Part shown: positions 39,266-48,115 of the stretch, one piece after another
Position numbering within the stretch: the stretch's first letter is position 1
How the letters are laid out: every line of letters starts with the position of its first letter
Assembly (NCBI RefSeq): GCF_029369745.1
Contig: NZ_CP120210.1
Span: forward strand, 6,572,001-6,636,000
DNA length: 64,000 bases
Source of the DNA: Amycolatopsis sp. QT-25
GTDB lineage: Bacteria; Actinomycetota; Actinomycetes; Mycobacteriales; Pseudonocardiaceae
Reading direction: 5' to 3'
Translations under genes and position numbers: made by a program
Notes under the pieces: model-generated
Told to the model about the DNA's origin: nothing
The model's database searches: none
What the model saw: the letters and a program-made list of their open reading frames with translations, nothing else

Positions 39266-40381
39266 GTGCGTATCGCCGTCCCCCGTGAGATCAAGAAACA
39301 CGAATACCGGGTGGCCCTCACCCCGGCGGGCGTGCACGAACTGACCGGGCGCGGCCACGACGTCTTCGTCGAGACCGGGGCCGGCCTCGGCTCCTCCATC
39401 ACCGACGAGGAGTACCTCGCCGCGGGCGCGAAGATCCTCGCGACGGCGGAGGAGACCTGGTCCGAGGGCGAACTCGTGCTCAAGGTCAAGGAGCCGATCG
39501 CCGAGGAGTACCCGCGGTTGCGCGCCGACCAGGTGCTGTTCACCTATCTGCACATCGCCGCGGACCGTCCGCTGACCGACGCGCTGCTGGCCGCGGGCAC
39601 CACCGCGATCGCCTACGAGACGGTGCAGACCCCGAACCGCGCGCTGCCGCTGCTGGCGCCGATGTCCGAGGTCGCCGGACGGCTGGCCCCGCAGGTGGGC
39701 GCGTTCTCGCTGATGAAGCCGAGCGGCGGCCGCGGCGTGCTGCCCGGCGGCATCCCCGGCGTCCACCCGGCGCGCGTGGTCGTGATCGGCGGCGGTGTCG
39801 CCGGCCTCAACGCGGCGCGGGTCGCGCTCGGCCTCGGCTCCGACGTCGAAATTCTCGACACCAACGTCGACCGGCTCCGCCAGATCGACAACGACTTCGG
39901 CGGCCGGATCCGCACGGTGACCTCGAACGCGCTGTCGGTCGAGCAGTCCGTGCTGGAGGCCGACATGGTCATCGGCGCGGTGCTCGTGCCCGGTGCCAAG
40001 GCGCCGAAGCTGGTCTCGAACGAACTCGTCTCGCGGATGCGCCCGGGCAGTGTGCTGGTGGACATCGCGATCGATCAGGGCGGCTGTTTCGCCGACTCGC
40101 GGCCGACCACGCACGACGAGCCGACCTACAAGGTCCACGAGTCGGTGTTCTACTGCGTCGCGAACATGCCGGGCGCGGTGCCCCGGACGTCGACCTACGG
40201 GCTGACCAACGTGACGCTGCCGTACGCCGTCCAGCTGGCGGAGCACGGCTGGCGCAAGGCGCTGCAGGCCGACACTTCGCTGGCGAAGGGCCTCAACACG
40301 CACGCGGGCGCCCTGACCAACGCCCCGGTCGCGGCCGCGCACGGCTTGCCCGCCACGGAACTGGCCGACGTCCTGGCCTGA
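39266..40381 (+). CDS. ald: alanine dehydrogenase
   Basis: A 371-residue NAD-dependent L-alanine dehydrogenase, interconverting alanine and pyruvate plus ammonia. The substrate-binding lysine is in LVLKVKEP (Lys75), the catalytic histidine in LFTYLHIAAD (His96), the NAD-binding motif in VVVIGGGVAGLNAA, and the second-half signature is VDIAIDQGGCFADSRPTTHD. Residue numbering and length match M. tuberculosis Ald (371). The GTG at 39266 has AGGAGG 6 nt upstream. A T-tailed hairpin follows at 40406. It is divergent from the MDR gene across 166 bp; no AldR-type regulator is adjacent. Confidence 0.95.
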   Translation: MRIAVPREIKKHEYRVALTPAGVHELTGRGHDVFVETGAGLGSSITDEEYLAAGAKILATAEETWSEGELVLKVKEPIAEEYPRLRADQVLFTYLHIAADRPLTDALLAAGTTAIAYETVQTPNRALPLLAPMSEVAGRLAPQVGAFSLMKPSGGRGVLPGGIPGVHPARVVVIGGGVAGLNAARVALGLGSDVEILDTNVDRLRQIDNDFGGRIRTVTSNALSVEQSVLEADMVIGAVLVPGAKAPKLVSNELVSRMRPGSVLVDIAIDQGGCFADSRPTTHDEPTYKVHESVFYCVANMPGAVPRTSTYGLTNVTLPYAVQLAEHGWRKALQADTSLAKGLNTHAGALTNAPVAAAHGLPATELADVLA

Positions 40382-40405
40382 CCCCCACGCCACTCTCCCA
40401 CGCGG

Positions 40406-40450
40406 GGGACCTTTGCCACCTCGGTGCGCAAAGGTCCCTCGCTCCTTTTT
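40406..40450 (+). terminator. hairpin with T-run after ald (family A-like core)
   Basis: GGGACCTTTGC (40406-40416) pairs with GCAAAGGTCCC (40428-40438), followed by a T-run at 40446-40450. It starts 25 bp past the ald stop. The arms contain GGACCTTT, resembling the family A core, but here a T-tract is present. Confidence 0.75.
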
Positions 40451-40629
40451 GCGCACTTCCACTTCCGGCGGAGGCGAGCCGGTGCTCAGCCGACGCTTCG
40501 TGGTCCGGGCTCCGAGACCGGACCAGGGGTCTCCCGATGCCACATCGGGACACCGAACAAGCCACTTCCGGGAGCTGAAGCAACAGCGGGATCCGTGATC
40601 GCCCAGCCCCCTTGCGCTCCCCGCCGCCG

Positions 40630-40790
40630 TCCCCTCACCAGACCACGGCGCCACGCCGTAGGCCACGGCGTCCGCGCCGCCGACCCTCACCAGGCCACGG
40701 CGTCCGCGCCGCCGACCCCTCACCAGGCCACGGCGCCCGCGCCGCCGGCCCTCACCAGGCCACGGCGCCCCGCGCCGTAGGCCCCACCCA
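40630..40790. repeat. imperfect GC-rich tandem repeat, unit about 32-33 bp
   Basis: CTCACCAG recurs at 40634, 40686, 40719 and 40751 and is followed each time by -CCACGGCG and usually a CCGCGCCGCCG-like tail. The last three copies are spaced 33 and 32 bp; the first is spaced 52 bp because of an extra GTAGGCCACGGCG segment. No open frame with coding character runs through it and no constant spacers exist. It lies in the 866-bp gap between ald and the ABC genes. Confidence 0.75.
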
Positions 40791-40823
40791 CCCGCCAACC
40801 GCAGCCGGACGCACCGTGGGGGT

Positions 40824-40958
40824 CCGGGGGGCTCGGCCCCCCGGGTGATACGACGAAGCCCCACCTTCGGGAAGACGCGCCAGCGTCGACCGAAGTGGGG
40901 CAAAGGGGCTGAGGGCGGCCCGCTCGACCAGCCTGGGGGTCACTGGGAGCGGGCCGCC
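40824..40958. other. three consecutive stable hairpins, possible structured RNA or dual terminator
   Basis: CCGGGGGGC-TCG-GCCCCCCGG (40824-40844) is a perfect 9-bp stem. GCCCCACCTTCGG (40858-40870) pairs with 40890-40901 with one bulge. GGCGGCCCGCTC (40914-40925) pairs with 40947-40958 perfectly. They follow the tandem repeat in the ald/ABC gap (40382-41247), which otherwise shows no gene that I can support. Confidence 0.65.
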
Positions 40959-41247
40959 TCCTTCATCGTAGGTAATAAGTCGCCGTCGCGCTGCATGGGG
41001 TCGCCATGTCTTCGAAATTATTTCTTCACGGGTCACCGTGATGGTCGGTGAATTTCCGCGATTCACGGCACATAACCGGTAGTCAGCGGCCATTCGGCCC
41101 AGTGACGGCTGCGCTGGCGGACGGAGCAGACACCACCCCGAACGTGACGAAGGTCGCTATCGCCGGATTGACCCCTTCCGCGCGTGCGGCGCCACCCGGT
41201 GAGGCAGGATGTCGCGTGATCGGCCTTCGTCAACAAAAGGGGACGGT

Positions 41248-42408
41248 ATGCACGACGGCAGTGGCCGCATCGCGGTGCAGAACCTGAGCAAGCAGTTCGG
41301 TGCGGTCAACGCGGTCCAGAATCTGAGCTTCACGGTGGAACCCGGTTCGGTGACCGGCTTCCTCGGCCCGAACGGCGCCGGAAAGACGACGACGCTCCGG
41401 ATGCTGCTCGGGCTGGTGACGCCCACGAACGGCACGGCGACCATCAACGGGCGCCCGCACGACCAGCTGGGGAATCCGGCACGGGTCGTCGGTTCGGTGC
41501 TGGAGAACGAGGGTTTCCACCCGGGGCGCACGGCGCGCAATCACCTGCGCGTGTACTCGGCGGCGATCGGGATGCCGGATCAGCGGGTGGACGAGGTGCT
41601 GGGGCTGGTCGGCCTTTCGTCGGCCGCGGACCGCAAGGCGGGCGGGTTCTCGCTCGGCATGCGGCAGCGGCTGGCGCTGGCGACGGCGTTGCTGGGGAAC
41701 CCGCAGGTGCTGGTGCTGGACGAGCCGACGAACGGGCTCGACCCCGAGGGCATCCTGTGGCTGCGGAACTTCCTGCGCGCGTATGCGCGCGAGGGGCGCA
41801 CGGTGCTGGTCTCGAGCCACCTTCTGAACGAGGTGGAGCAGACGATCGACCAGGTCGTGATCATCAGCCAGGGCATGACCCGCTACAACGGCTCGCTGGA
41901 CCAGTTGCGCAAGAGCAACCAGTCCCGGGTGCTGGTGCAGTCGGCCGACGCGAGCGGGCTCGTCGCGGCGTTGCAGGAGGCGGGCATCACGCAGGTCGCG
42001 CCGATGCCGGACGGCCGTGTCGCGGTGTCGGGTGCGACGGTGCAGCAGATCGGCGACATCTCGGCCAAGGCGAGCATCGCGGTCTACGGCATGCAGGAGG
42101 AGACCGCGGATCTGGAGCGGATGTTCTTCCAGCTGACGCAGGGCCAGTACGCCGCGCCGCCGCCCGGTTTCCAGCAGGGCCCGCCGCCGGGATACCAGGG
42201 GCCGCCCCCGGGTTATCAGGGTCCGCCGCCCGGTTACCAAGGTCCGCCTCCCGGCTACGCGCCGCAGAACACGCCGCCGCCCGGTTTCGCGCCGCCGCAG
42301 CAGTTCCAGCAGGGCCAGCCGCCGCAACCGCAGCAGTACCAGCAGGCGCCGCCTCAGCAGCAGGCGCAGCAGCAGGGCCAGAACGAGGGCTGGGGAGGCC
42401 AGGGCTGA
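41248..42408 (+). CDS. ABC transporter ATP-binding protein with Pro/Gly/Tyr/Gln-rich C-terminal tail
   Basis: A 386-residue ABC ATPase. Walker A is GFLGPNGAGKTTT, the signature motif is GGFSLGMRQRLALATALLG (divergent LSGGQ), Walker B is QVLVLDEPTNGLDPEG, and the H-loop is VLVSSHLL. From about residue 300 the chain leaves the ATPase fold and becomes low-complexity: GPPPGYQ occurs four times in a row (42178-42261, the last as GPPPGYA) followed by a Gln-rich segment to the end. AAAAGGGGA precedes the ATG. The stop overlaps the permease start by one base. The exported substrate is unknown; the group resembles bacterial DrrA/NatA-like exporters. Confidence 0.88.
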   Translation: MHDGSGRIAVQNLSKQFGAVNAVQNLSFTVEPGSVTGFLGPNGAGKTTTLRMLLGLVTPTNGTATINGRPHDQLGNPARVVGSVLENEGFHPGRTARNHLRVYSAAIGMPDQRVDEVLGLVGLSSAADRKAGGFSLGMRQRLALATALLGNPQVLVLDEPTNGLDPEGILWLRNFLRAYAREGRTVLVSSHLLNEVEQTIDQVVIISQGMTRYNGSLDQLRKSNQSRVLVQSADASGLVAALQEAGITQVAPMPDGRVAVSGATVQQIGDISAKASIAVYGMQEETADLERMFFQLTQGQYAAPPPGFQQGPPPGYQGPPPGYQGPPPGYQGPPPGYAPQNTPPPGFAPPQQFQQGQPPQPQQYQQAPPQQQAQQQGQNEGWGGQG

Positions 42409-43292
42409 TGGGCAACCTGATCAAGGCGGAGTTCCGCAAGACGCTCACGCTCAAGGCGTGGTGGGCGCTGATGATCCCCGCGGTGGTCTTCGCCTTCGCG
42501 TTCGCCCTGTTCTGGGGCATGATCACCAACGACTTCAGTGACTTCCTCGGCCGTTCCGACACCCGTGAGCTGACCGAGGCGCTCGGCATCTCGACCGGCG
42601 AACTGCCCGTCGGCCTGCTCGCGCTCGGGCACGGCATCAACATCGGCACGATGATCCCGATCATCTTCGGTGTCTTCGCCCTCGCCGGCGAGTACACGAA
42701 GAAGACGATCACCACGACGTTCCTCACCGCCCCGAACCGGGTTTCGGCGTTGAGCGCGAAGATGATCACCTACATCGCCTGGGGCGCGATCTACGGCGTG
42801 ATCATCGTGGGCGCGGCGAGCCTCGGCACCGTGATCACGGTCGACAGCGCGCGCCTGCCCACCGCGGGCCAGTGGCTCGGCGTGCTCGGGGCGGGTGTCC
42901 TCGCGACCATCCTGGCGACCCTGTTCGGCATCGGGGTCGGCGCGGTCTGGCGCAGCGTCGTCGGCAGCATCATCACGCTGACCATCTGGATGCTGGTGGT
43001 CGAGAACGTCCTCGTGTTCGTCATGTTCGGCGTCGCCGACGTCACGTGGCTGGGCGGCGTCCTGCCGAACGGCACGGTCAACGGCATCGTGGGCGCCATC
43101 GGTGCCGAGGCGTTCGGCGCCGCCGGCGTGAAGGTCCCCGGCCTCCAGGACGAGACGGCGTGGGCACTGCAGTACGCGGCGGGCGCTCCCGGCGCGTTCT
43201 CGTGGTGGGCCTCGGCGCTCATCTTCTTCGGCTGGACGATGATCTTCTTCCTCGCCGGCTGGGCCGTGAACCAGAAGAAGGACATCACCTGA
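42408..43292 (+). CDS. ABC transporter permease (ABC-2 type)
   Basis: A 294-residue membrane protein starting MGNLIKAEFRKTLTLKAWWA, with about six hydrophobic segments typical of ABC-2 permeases partnered with DrrA/NatA-like ATPases: an N-terminal amphipathic start, then IPAVVFAFAFALFWG, a large loop, and further helices (IIFGVFALAGEYTKKTI; VIIVGAASLGTVI; VLATILATLFGIGVGAV; ITLTIWMLVVENVLVFVMF; FFGWTMIFFLAGWAV). It is coupled to the ATPase by TGATG. A family A hairpin follows its stop at 43308. Confidence 0.85.
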   Translation: MGNLIKAEFRKTLTLKAWWALMIPAVVFAFAFALFWGMITNDFSDFLGRSDTRELTEALGISTGELPVGLLALGHGINIGTMIPIIFGVFALAGEYTKKTITTTFLTAPNRVSALSAKMITYIAWGAIYGVIIVGAASLGTVITVDSARLPTAGQWLGVLGAGVLATILATLFGIGVGAVWRSVVGSIITLTIWMLVVENVLVFVMFGVADVTWLGGVLPNGTVNGIVGAIGAEAFGAAGVKVPGLQDETAWALQYAAGAPGAFSWWASALIFFGWTMIFFLAGWAVNQKKDIT

Positions 43293-43307
43293 GTCACCGT
43301 TCACAAG

Positions 43308-43362
43308 TGCCATGAAAGGTCCCTTCATTGCAAATTTTGCAATGAAGGGACCTTTCATGGCA
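43308..43362. repeat. 27-bp hairpin, best example of family A
   Basis: TGCCATGAAAGGTCCC and following bases (43308-43334) pair with 43336-43362 almost without a loop; the central stretch is GCAAATTTTGC. Each arm contains ATGAAAGGTCCCTTCAT, itself palindromic but for one base. It lies 15 bp past the permease stop, before a divergent-strand-free promoter for the next gene. No T-tract. Confidence 0.9.
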
Positions 43363-43417
43363 TTCGGCTCTGCGCGAACCGGCCGGTCCTGTCGGTGAGG
43401 CCGCCTAGGCTTGCGGG

Positions 43418-46400
43418 GTGACTACTGCTCCACCTCGTCCGCGTCAAGCGAGCCCGGCCCGTGAGACGGCCCCGGTATCCACCGGAGGCTGGATCCGCCG
43501 CCTGGCCGCTTCGTGCTGGAAACATCCCTGGCTCGTCGTGCTGTCGCTGGGTGCGGCCATCATCGGCGTCGGGTTGCAGGCCGCCGCTCCGCTGCTGATC
43601 CGCGAGGCGCTCGACGACGCCGTCGCCGGCGACACCTCCCGTCTCGGCCTGCTCGCCGCCGTGATGGCGGTACTGCAGGTGCTGACCTTCGGCAACGCCT
43701 TCGCCCGCCGGTACGTCGGCGGGCGGCTGGCCCTCGACGTCCAGCACGACCTGCGCCGCCAGGTGTTCAACGCGGTCTCCCGGCTCGACGGCGGCAAGCA
43801 GGACGCGCTGCGCACCGGGCAGGTCGCCTCCCGCGCGATCTCGGACCTGCAATTGGTCACGTCGGTCCTGATGCAGGTGCCGCTTTCGGCGGGATCGGTG
43901 ATCTTCGCGCTCCTGTCGCTCGGCGCGATGCTGTGGATGTCGCCGACGCTGACCCTGATCGCGATGGTGGTCGCCCCCGCGATCGCGATCATCATGGCGG
44001 TGAGCCGGAAACGGCTCTTCCCGGCGACGTGGGCGGCCCAGCAGCGCGCGGCCGACGTCGCGCAGCAGGTCGAGGAAACCGTCACCGGCGTACGCGTCGT
44101 GAAGGGCTTCGGCCAGGAAGCGCGCGAGGTCGCGAAGCTGGAAAAGACGGCGAAGAAGCTCTTCGCCGAACGCATGCGCGCGGCGCGGCTCTCGGCCTTG
44201 CCGACGGCGACGACGGCGGCGCTGCCCGCGGCCGGTCAGGTCGCGGTGCTGGCGGTCGGCGGCGTCCTCGCGCTGAAGGGCGAGATCAGCCTCGGCACCT
44301 TCCTGGCGTTCGCCACCTACCTGTCCATCCTGATCGGCCCGGCACGGATGATTTCGAGCCTCATCGTCCAGGCCCAGCTGACCAGGGCCGGGGCGGAACG
44401 GGTCAACGAACTGATCGACGCGCAGCCGGACGTCGTCGACAGCCCGGACGCGCGGCCACTGCCCGAAGGCCCGCTCGGCGTCCGGCTGGAGGACGTCTCC
44501 TTCGGCTACACGCGGTCGGATCCCGTGCTCGACGGTCTCACGCTGGAGGCCCGGCCGGGCGAAACCCTCGCGCTCGTCGGCACCGCCGGTTCGGGCAAGT
44601 CGACGATCTCCTTGCTGCTGCCCCGGTTCTACGACGTGCACAGCGGTTCGGTCCAGGTCGGTGACCTCGACGTCCGCGACGTCCGGCAGCACGACCTGCG
44701 CGGCGTGATCGGCGTGGTCTTCGAGGAGGCGTTCCTCTTCTCCTCGTCGGTGCGCGACAACATCGCCTACGGCAGGCCGGACGCCGGCGACGAAGAGATC
44801 CGCGCGGCCGCGCGAGCGGCGGAGGCGGACGAGTTCATCCAGCGCCTTCCCGAGGGGTACGACACGCTCGTCGGCGAGCGCGGCCTCACGCTTTCGGGCG
44901 GTCAGCGGCAGCGGCTCGGCCTCGCCAGGGCGCTGATGACCGACCCGCGTGTCCTCGTCCTCGACGACGCGACGTCCGCCATCGACACGGTCACCGAGGC
45001 GGCCATCCACGACACGCTGCGGTCCGTCACCGCGAGCCGGACCACCCTGCTGATCGCGCACCGCCGCTCCACCCTCGCCCTCGCCGACCGGATCGCCGTG
45101 CTGGACAAGGGCCGCGTCGTCGACGTCGGCACCGAGGAGGAACTGCTGGCTCGCTGCCCGCTGTTCCGCGAACTCGTCGCGGGTCCCGGTGACGACGTCG
45201 AGGAACCGCACCGCTGCGAAGGACTCGACTGTGGCCCCGCGGGCATCACCCCCGCTCTGTGGCCGGAGCAGGACAAGGCCGACGAACTGTCGGGCGAGCG
45301 CAAGGGCACCGGCGGTGAATGGGACGTCGACCTGCCGCCGAGCGGAGAACTCCTCGAAGGCGTCCGGAAACTGCCGCCCGCCACGGACGCCCCGCACCTG
45401 CCGGGCACCGACGTCACCGCGCCCGAGCCGAAGTTCCGGCTCGGGCGCCTGCTGAACCCGGTGCGCGGCCCGCTCGCCGTGGTGATCGGGCTGGTGGCGG
45501 CGGACGCGCTGGCCACCATCGCGATGCCCGCGCTGTACCAGTACGGCATCGACGGCGGGGTGCGTGCCGGAGCGGAGGCGGTGATCTGGCTGGCCGCCGG
45601 CATCGGTGCCTTGGTGATCCTCACGGACTGGCTGGTGGTCTACCTCCAGACCAGGATGACGGCACGGGTCGGGGAGACGGTGCTGTATTCGCTGCGCGTC
45701 CGCAGTTACGCCCATCTGCAACGGCTCGGGCTCGACTTCTACGAGCGCGAACTGTCCGGGAAGATCATGACCCGGATGACGACCGACGTCGACGCCCTCT
45801 CGACGTTCCTGCAGACCGGCGTCGCGCAGGCCGTGGTGAGCGCGCTGACCCTGGTCGGGATCGCGGCGGCGCTGATGATCACCGACATCGGGCTGGCGAC
45901 GTACGCGCTCGCGGTGCTGCCGATCCTCGTCGTGGCGACGGTGATCTTCCGCCGGGCGTCGTCCAGGGCGTACACCGAAGCCCGGGAGCGGGTGAGCGTC
46001 GTCAACGCGGACATGCAGGAGAACGTGAACGGTCTGCGGGTCGCGCAGGCCTACACCCGCGAGGAGCGGACGGCGGAGAAGTTCGCTTCCCGCAGCGACG
46101 AGTACCGGCGTTCGCGGCTGCGCGCCCAGCGCTATGTCGCGACATACTTCCCTTTCGCGGCAATGCTTTCCGGATTGGCCGAGGTCGTCGTGCTGATCGT
46201 CGGCGCGAACCGGGTCGCGGCGGGCACGCTGTCGGCCGGTGTGCTGGTGGCGTTCCTGTTGTACCTCGGCCAGTTCTTCTCGCCGATCCAGCAACTGTCC
46301 TCGGTGTTCGACGGCTACCAGCAGGCGCGAGTCGGCCTGACCCGCATCGGTGACCTCCTCCGCACGCCGACTTCCGTTCCGGCGGCGGAAAACCCGGTCC

Positions 46401-47140
46401 CGGTCCCGGAGCGGTTACGAGGCGAGGTCTCCTTCAAGGACGTCGATTTCGCTTACCCCGCGACGGATGACCCCGCTTTGAAAGAGCTGACGCTGGAGGT
46501 CGCTTCCGGGGAGACCGTCGCCTTGGTCGGCGCGACGGGCGCCGGCAAGTCGACAGCGGTGAAGCTCGTCGCGCGCTTCTACGACGCCACAGGCGGCGTG
46601 GTCCGGATCGACGGGACCGATATCCGCGAGTACGACCTGGCCGCCCTCCGCACGCGAATGGGCGTGGTACCACAGGAAGCGCATCTGTTCTCGGGAACCG
46701 TCGCGGACAATGTGCGCTACGGCAGGCCGACCGCGACGGACGCGGAGGTCGAGGAAGCGGTGCGATCCGTCGGCGCGCTCGACGGGGTCGCCGCGCTCCC
46801 GGCCGGTTTCCACCAGCCCGTCGGTGAACGCGGACGGTCGCTTTCGGCCGGGCAACGGCAACTCGTCGCCCTCGCCCGCGCCGAACTCGTCGATCCGGAC
46901 GTCCTCCTGCTCGACGAAGCGACCGCGGCCCTCGACCCGTCCACCGAAGCCGCCGTCCTGCGCGCCACGGAACAACTCGCCCGCCGCCGCACGACGTTCG
47001 TGGTCGCGCACCGCCTCGCCACCGCCGCCAAGGCCGACCGGATCGTGGTGCTGGACCACGGCCGCATCATCGAACAAGGCACCCACGCGGAACTGGTCGC
47101 CGCGGATGGCCACTACGCGCGCCTTTGGTCACTGGGCTGA
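43418..47140 (+). CDS. fused double ABC exporter (two TMD-NBD halves)
   Basis: A 1240-residue protein joining two complete ABC-exporter halves. Half one (about 1-600): six-helix TMD, Walker A LVGTAGSGKSTIS, signature LSGGQRQRLGLARAL, Walker B VLVLDDATSAID (Asp where the catalytic Glu is expected), H-loop LLIAHRRS. Half two (about 680-1240): TMD from LAVVIGLVAADALATIAMPA, Walker A GATGAGKSTAV, signature LSAGQRQLVALARA, Walker B LLLDEATAALD, H-loop VVAHRLAT. One NBD is therefore degenerate, as in heterodimeric exporters. The GTG at 43418 is probably leaderless (TAGGCT at 43406-43411). In mycobacteria the homologous halves are separate genes (Rv1272c/Rv1273c type). Substrate unknown. Confidence 0.9.
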   Translation: MTTAPPRPRQASPARETAPVSTGGWIRRLAASCWKHPWLVVLSLGAAIIGVGLQAAAPLLIREALDDAVAGDTSRLGLLAAVMAVLQVLTFGNAFARRYVGGRLALDVQHDLRRQVFNAVSRLDGGKQDALRTGQVASRAISDLQLVTSVLMQVPLSAGSVIFALLSLGAMLWMSPTLTLIAMVVAPAIAIIMAVSRKRLFPATWAAQQRAADVAQQVEETVTGVRVVKGFGQEAREVAKLEKTAKKLFAERMRAARLSALPTATTAALPAAGQVAVLAVGGVLALKGEISLGTFLAFATYLSILIGPARMISSLIVQAQLTRAGAERVNELIDAQPDVVDSPDARPLPEGPLGVRLEDVSFGYTRSDPVLDGLTLEARPGETLALVGTAGSGKSTISLLLPRFYDVHSGSVQVGDLDVRDVRQHDLRGVIGVVFEEAFLFSSSVRDNIAYGRPDAGDEEIRAAARAAEADEFIQRLPEGYDTLVGERGLTLSGGQRQRLGLARALMTDPRVLVLDDATSAIDTVTEAAIHDTLRSVTASRTTLLIAHRRSTLALADRIAVLDKGRVVDVGTEEELLARCPLFRELVAGPGDDVEEPHRCEGLDCGPAGITPALWPEQDKADELSGERKGTGGEWDVDLPPSGELLEGVRKLPPATDAPHLPGTDVTAPEPKFRLGRLLNPVRGPLAVVIGLVAADALATIAMPALYQYGIDGGVRAGAEAVIWLAAGIGALVILTDWLVVYLQTRMTARVGETVLYSLRVRSYAHLQRLGLDFYERELSGKIMTRMTTDVDALSTFLQTGVAQAVVSALTLVGIAAALMITDIGLATYALAVLPILVVATVIFRRASSRAYTEARERVSVVNADMQENVNGLRVAQAYTREERTAEKFASRSDEYRRSRLRAQRYVATYFPFAAMLSGLAEVVVLIVGANRVAAGTLSAGVLVAFLLYLGQFFSPIQQLSSVFDGYQQARVGLTRIGDLLRTPTSVPAAENPVPVPERLRGEVSFKDVDFAYPATDDPALKELTLEVASGETVALVGATGAGKSTAVKLVARFYDATGGVVRIDGTDIREYDLAALRTRMGVVPQEAHLFSGTVADNVRYGRPTATDAEVEEAVRSVGALDGVAALPAGFHQPVGERGRSLSAGQRQLVALARAELVDPDVLLLDEATAALDPSTEAAVLRATEQLARRRTTFVVAHRLATAAKADRIVVLDHGRIIEQGTHAELVAADGHYARLWSLG

Positions 47141-47147
47141 CCAAGCA

Positions 47148-47204
47148 CGCAATTGGTCACCTGTTTGCGCCTTCTCCACAACGCAAGCAGGTGACCCAAT
47201 TGCG
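47148..47204. repeat. family B hairpin after the ABC exporter
   Basis: CGCAATTGGTCACCTGTTTG (47148-47167, plus CG) pairs with 47182-47204, with one bulge and one G-T pair, around a 12-nt loop. It starts 8 bp past the exporter stop. The element at 55700-55775 has the same CGCAATT-GG-CACCTG-TTGCG order. Confidence 0.75.
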
Positions 47205-47282
47205 CAGCAAGGCCATCCGCTTCCCGGCAGGCAAGGAATTTCGGTCGCGCGTGAATCCGCGTACCTGTCATCATCACGCCAA

Positions 47283-47852
47283 ATGAAAGAAGAGCTCCCG
47301 GCACGGCAGATCCGCGCCGTGCACACCGAAACCACGATCCGCGTCTATCAGGCGTACTCGCCGGCCATCGCCGACGCCGCCGTGAAGGCGGGCACGTTCG
47401 TGCCGCCGTTCAAACGCGAACGCATGACCTGGATCAAGCCGTCCTTCCTCTGGATGGCGTATCGCTGCGGTTGGGCCGCGAAGCCCGGTCAAGAACGCGT
47501 ACTCGCCCTCGACATCACTCGCGAAGGTTTCGCCTGGGCGCTCGAACACGCGGCGCTCAGCCACTACGACCCGGACGTCCACCCCGACCGGAAGACGTGG
47601 CAGGACGAGGTCAAGACCAGCCCCGTCCGCGTCCAGTGGGATCCGGAACGCAGCATCCGGCTCGGCGCCTTACGGCACCGTTCACTCCAGATGGGCCTGA
47701 GCGGCGAGGCCGTCGATCGCTATGTCGACAAATGGATCACGGCCGTCACCGACGTCACCTCGACCATGCGCGAGATCGGGGCCCTGGTCGCGGCGAACCG
47801 CATCGAAGACGCCGAAGCGCTGCTACCCGCGGAGCGCCCGTACCCCGGTTAA
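47283..47852 (+). CDS. DUF4291 family protein
   Basis: A 189-residue soluble protein, MKEELPARQIRAVHTETTIR. It follows the DUF4291 pattern: TIRVYQAYSPAIADAAVKAG, FVPPFKRERMTWIKPSFLWM and GWAAKPGQERVLALDITREG, continuing to RVQWDPERSIRLGALRHRSL. Function unknown; the family is widespread and has no assigned activity I can vouch for. The ATG at 47283 lacks a ribosome site. The last codon overlaps the convergent small Cys-containing gene by 4 bp. Confidence 0.82.
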   Translation: MKEELPARQIRAVHTETTIRVYQAYSPAIADAAVKAGTFVPPFKRERMTWIKPSFLWMAYRCGWAAKPGQERVLALDITREGFAWALEHAALSHYDPDVHPDRKTWQDEVKTSPVRVQWDPERSIRLGALRHRSLQMGLSGEAVDRYVDKWITAVTDVTSTMREIGALVAANRIEDAEALLPAERPYPG

Positions 47853-48115
47853 GGCCGCCACTTGAGGCCGCTCATCCCGGCGGCCTCGAGATCCAGGGTG
47901 GAAGCCCACCGGAAGGTCCCGGGCCGGACGTGCACCCCGGCCGTCACCGCCCAGTCCGGCTCGTCGGGCTCGACGTGTTCCATCTCCTTGAAGTCGGCGA
48001 GCGTCGGCCAGACCGCCGAGCACGAGTCGCACATCAGCACGACCTCACCGGACTCGGTGACCAGCGGGCGCACACGCCCCTCGTCCCAGAACGACGGGCA
48101 CTCGTCGAGCCACAT
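47849..48115 (-). CDS. small protein with a CxxC motif, 88 residues
   Basis: MWLDECPSFWDEGRVRPLVT begins an 88-residue soluble protein. VLMCDSCSAVWPTLADFKEM carries a CxxC pair that could bind zinc together with Cys6 and a histidine, as in small zinc-ribbon proteins. The ATG is chosen at 48115. No family recognised. It converges on DUF4291 with a 4-bp overlap. Confidence 0.6.
   Translation of the reverse strand: MWLDECPSFWDEGRVRPLVTESGEVVLMCDSCSAVWPTLADFKEMEHVEPDEPDWAVTAGVHVRPGTFRWASTLDLEAAGMSGLKWRP

Noticed and set aside
40630..40790. CRISPR array or coding repeat
   Set aside because: Copies are irregular and contiguous, without unique spacers; frames through it have no start site or family pattern.
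43355..46294. Long minus-strand open frame opposite the ABC exporter
   Set aside because: Antisense artefact of GC-rich codon use; composition is Arg/Gly/Asp/Val-rich with no motifs, while the plus strand has clear ABC motifs.
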